Part shown: one piece after another, positions 58,403 to 60,497 of the stretch
Layout of the letters: every line of letters starts with the position of its first letter
Position numbering within the stretch: the stretch's first letter is position 1
NCBI GenBank assembly: GCA_022775765.1
Contig: JALFKC010000014.1
Coordinates: forward strand, 1 to 60,497
Length of the DNA: 60,497 nucleotides
From: Campylobacter sp.
GTDB lineage: Bacteria > Campylobacterota > Campylobacteria > Campylobacterales > Campylobacteraceae
Direction of reading: 5' to 3'
Translations under genes and position numbers: made by a program
The notes under the pieces: model-generated
What the model saw: the letters and a program-made list of their open reading frames with translations, nothing else
What the model was told of the DNA's origin: nothing
Databases searched by the model: none

Positions 58403-59995
58403 ATGGTAAATATAGACTCTCTTAGTATGAGATTTGCAAATCAAACTCTATTTGAAGATGTAAGCCTAAGCCTTGACAAAGGCAACAGATATGGTCTTAT
58501 TGGTGCAAACGGTGCTGGCAAATCAACGCTTCTTAAAATTTTAAGTGGTGAGATAGAGCCTACTATGGGTGAGGTTAATATCGACGCAGGGCTTAGAGTT
58601 GGGGTGCTAGGACAAGATCAATTTGCTTTTGAAAACTTCACTCTCAAAGACGCGGTGCTCTATGGCAACAAACGTCTATATGACGCAGTCAAAGAGAAAG
58701 AAAAGCTCTATATGAGTGAAGAATTTACTGATGCTATTAATGAGAGATTAGCCGAACTTGAGATAATCTCAGCTGAAGAAGATCCAACCTACGAATACGA
58801 AACAAGAATTGAGAGAATTTTAAGTTCGCTTGGACTAAATGAGTATGAAAAGCTTATGAGTGAAGTTGAAACTAGCGATAAATTTAAGGTTCTGTTAGCA
58901 CAAGTGCTGTTTCCAAAGCCTGATGTGCTGTTTTTGGATGAGCCAACCAACAACCTTGATATTGAGTCGATTTCGTGGCTAGAGGATGAACTTAACCGTC
59001 ACGAAGGCACTATTGTGGTTATTAGCCACGATAGGCACTTTTTAAATCAAGTTTGCACCCATATTTTGGATGTGGATTTTAAAAAAGTTAGGGAATTTAG
59101 TGGCAATTACGATGAGTGGTTTATCGCTGCAAATCTGCTAGCCAAACAACGCCAAATGGAACTTGACAAAAATTTAAAAGAAAAGGAAGCTTTGGAGAAA
59201 TTTATCGCAAGATTTAGTGCAAACGCTAGCAAAGCTAAGCAAGCCACAAGCCGCCAAAAACGACTTGAAAAGCTCAATATAGAGGAGATAGCAACTTCAA
59301 GCAGGAGAGAACCTAGCATTTTATTTAAGCTAAATAGAGAGATTGGCAATGAACTAATCAGCCTTGATGAGATTAGCAAAAAATTTGATGAAAAGGTGAT
59401 ATTTGATAAATTTAGCTTCAAGCTTGAAAAGGGCGATAAGGTTGCTATTATCGGCAATAACGGCGTTGGCAAAAGCACACTTTGCAAAATCATAATGCAA
59501 GAACTATTACCAGATAGCGGAAACGTGCATATTGGAGCGACTATAGAGTTAGGATATTTTGCTCAAGATACCGGAAACAAACTCACAAGCGATTTAAAGC
59601 TTTATGAATACTTGCAAGATAGCAAAAACAAAGACCTTGATGAGATAAGAAAGTGCCTTGGTAGAATGCTTTTTAGCGGAAGCGAACAAGAAAAAAGTAT
59701 TAAGGATTTAAGTGGTGGCGAAAAACATAGAGTAATGCTAAGCAAACTAATGCTTACAAAACCAAATATTTTAGTGCTTGATGAGCCAAATAATCACCTT
59801 GATTTAGAGGCTATCATCGCTCTTGGCGAAGCACTATATAACTACGATGGTGGCGTGATTTGCGTTAGCCACGATAGAGAGCTAATAGACGCGTTTGCCA
59901 ATAGAATTTTGCACTTAAAAGGTGATGGTAAGATAGTGGATTTTAAAGGGAGTTTTGAAGAGTATCAAGCTAGGGAAGTCGCTAGTAAATTTTAG
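58403..59995 (+). CDS. ABC-F family ATPase (EttA/YbiT-like)
   Basis: A cytosolic protein with two ABC domains and no membrane part, acting on ribosomes. The 530-residue chain has Walker A GANGAGKST and GNNGVGKST, a degenerate first signature (SEVETSDKFK) and a complete second one (DLSGGEKHRVMLSKLML), Walker B LFLDEPTNNLD and LVLDEPNNHLD. The charged linker between the domains (about 245-300) is of average length. It is nearer to YbiT than to antibiotic-resistance ABC-F proteins. Confidence 0.92.
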   Translation: MVNIDSLSMRFANQTLFEDVSLSLDKGNRYGLIGANGAGKSTLLKILSGEIEPTMGEVNIDAGLRVGVLGQDQFAFENFTLKDAVLYGNKRLYDAVKEKEKLYMSEEFTDAINERLAELEIISAEEDPTYEYETRIERILSSLGLNEYEKLMSEVETSDKFKVLLAQVLFPKPDVLFLDEPTNNLDIESISWLEDELNRHEGTIVVISHDRHFLNQVCTHILDVDFKKVREFSGNYDEWFIAANLLAKQRQMELDKNLKEKEALEKFIARFSANASKAKQATSRQKRLEKLNIEEIATSSRREPSILFKLNREIGNELISLDEISKKFDEKVIFDKFSFKLEKGDKVAIIGNNGVGKSTLCKIIMQELLPDSGNVHIGATIELGYFAQDTGNKLTSDLKLYEYLQDSKNKDLDEIRKCLGRMLFSGSEQEKSIKDLSGGEKHRVMLSKLMLTKPNILVLDEPNNHLDLEAIIALGEALYNYDGGVICVSHDRELIDAFANRILHLKGDGKIVDFKGSFEEYQAREVASKF

Positions 59996-60002
59996 GGCAT
60001 AA

Positions 60003-60497
60003 ATGCAAATTTTAGCTTTTAACATACTAGGCTGCGTGGCATTTTTGCTACTTAATTTTTATACCTTGCTTTCAATTAAAGCGAGGTATTTTGAGCTAAG
60101 TTTAGCTCTTTGGATAGTGTTTTTCTTGCTTTGTGCTTTGCAAATTTATCACTTTTTAATCCCTATTAAATTTGGCAAATTCAGATTCTCAAGCATTAGT
60201 TTAGCTTTTAGCTTTTTTGCATTTTTGCTCTGTCTTATGCTTGATATAATAAGTCTATTTTTTAGCTTTGATGAGTTTTTCTTGTTTGGATTGATTGGAA
60301 TTTGCACATTTATTATTTTTGGGCTCAAAAACGCTCTCACCCCCAAACTCACCACAAAAACCATCAAAATTAAAAATCTAAAAGAGCCTATTAACTTTGC
60401 AGTAATTAGTGATATACATTTAGGAAAGTTTTTAGGAGCCAAGTTTTTAGATAAAATAGTTGATAAGATAAACTCACTTAATTATGACGCATTATTA
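60003..60497 (+). CDS. Metallophosphoesterase with N-terminal membrane helices (3' end outside window)
   Basis: A frame of 165 residues that runs off the right edge. There are about four hydrophobic helices in the first 110 residues, then the start of a calcineurin-type phosphoesterase domain: FAVISDIHLGKF with the metal-binding D-x-H. This is like the YkuE/YaeI group, which dephosphorylates lipid or UDP-linked substrates. The ATG lies eight bases after the ABC-F stop. Confidence 0.8.
   Translation, partial: MQILAFNILGCVAFLLLNFYTLLSIKARYFELSLALWIVFFLLCALQIYHFLIPIKFGKFRFSSISLAFSFFAFLLCLMLDIISLFFSFDEFFLFGLIGICTFIIFGLKNALTPKLTTKTIKIKNLKEPINFAVISDIHLGKFLGAKFLDKIVDKINSLNYDALL

Overview
The window is a low-GC (about one third G+C by eye), gene-dense segment of an epsilonproteobacterial chromosome, almost certainly a Campylobacter. 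Three blocks match gene orders I know from C. jejuni: rpsB-tsf-ABC-(acidic protein)-gmk-tatA-argS; rplU-rpmA-obg-proB-fmt-birA-parA-parB-atpF'FHAGDC-tolQRAB-pal-cpoB-slyD-fabD-mtnN-ttcA; and accD-rlmH-dksA-membrane protein-dus, followed by pgpA, an ATP-sulfurylase-like gene, a CemR-type regulator, ispDF, thiC and mrp. The species cannot be fixed from the sequence. fliR, which I recall lying between the ABC gene and the acidic protein in C. jejuni, is absent here.

Layout. 1-10.2 kb is an accessory, decaying region. It holds the end of a DMT-type permease, a frameshifted macA, and a macB cut off at a junction with a copied fragment of an amino-acid-binding protein gene. Then come intact prs, intact nrfHA (respiratory nitrite ammonification), a multiply broken flotillin gene, the intact binding-protein gene, a broken monooxygenase-like gene with a palindromic operator, and a broken HxlR regulator. 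10.2-13.5 kb carries mnmG, ribE and pgeF. 13.6-14.5 kb is an isolated, frameshifted phage capsid gene. 14.7-21.9 kb is the rpsB-to-alr operon region. 22.2-26.5 kb holds a membrane protein, a lipoprotein and two tandem di-heme cytochrome c peroxidases. 26.6-45.6 kb is one long housekeeping run: translation, GTPase, chromosome partition, F1-ATPase, the Tol-Pal envelope system and fatty-acid initiation. 45.9-46.7 kb is a broken alpha/beta hydrolase. 46.7-51.0 kb is recO and the accD block. 51.0-52.1 kb has no gene. 52.1-60.5 kb holds lipid, isoprenoid, thiamine and Fe-S genes, an ABC-F protein and the start of a metallophosphoesterase.

How the genes work together. NrfHA and the two peroxidases are periplasmic respiratory or detoxifying reductases. 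A CRP/FNR-type palindrome sits exactly at -41.5 from the inferred nrfH start of transcription. The F1-ATPase genes run directly into tolQRAB-pal-cpoB, which uses proton motive force to constrict the outer membrane. CemR is coupled to ispDF and to an ATP-sulfurylase homologue whose substrate-binding motif is altered.

Most notable points: (1) at least seven broken genes beside entirely intact housekeeping genes; (2) a 169-bp near-identical direct repeat bracketing prs-nrfHA-flotillin; (3) structured leaders before rpsB and rplU; (4) a probable receiver domain hidden in the 'highly acidic protein'; (5) the altered ATP-sulfurylase homologue; (6) a second peroxidase lacking the distal His. No tRNA, rRNA, CRISPR array or insertion sequence was seen.
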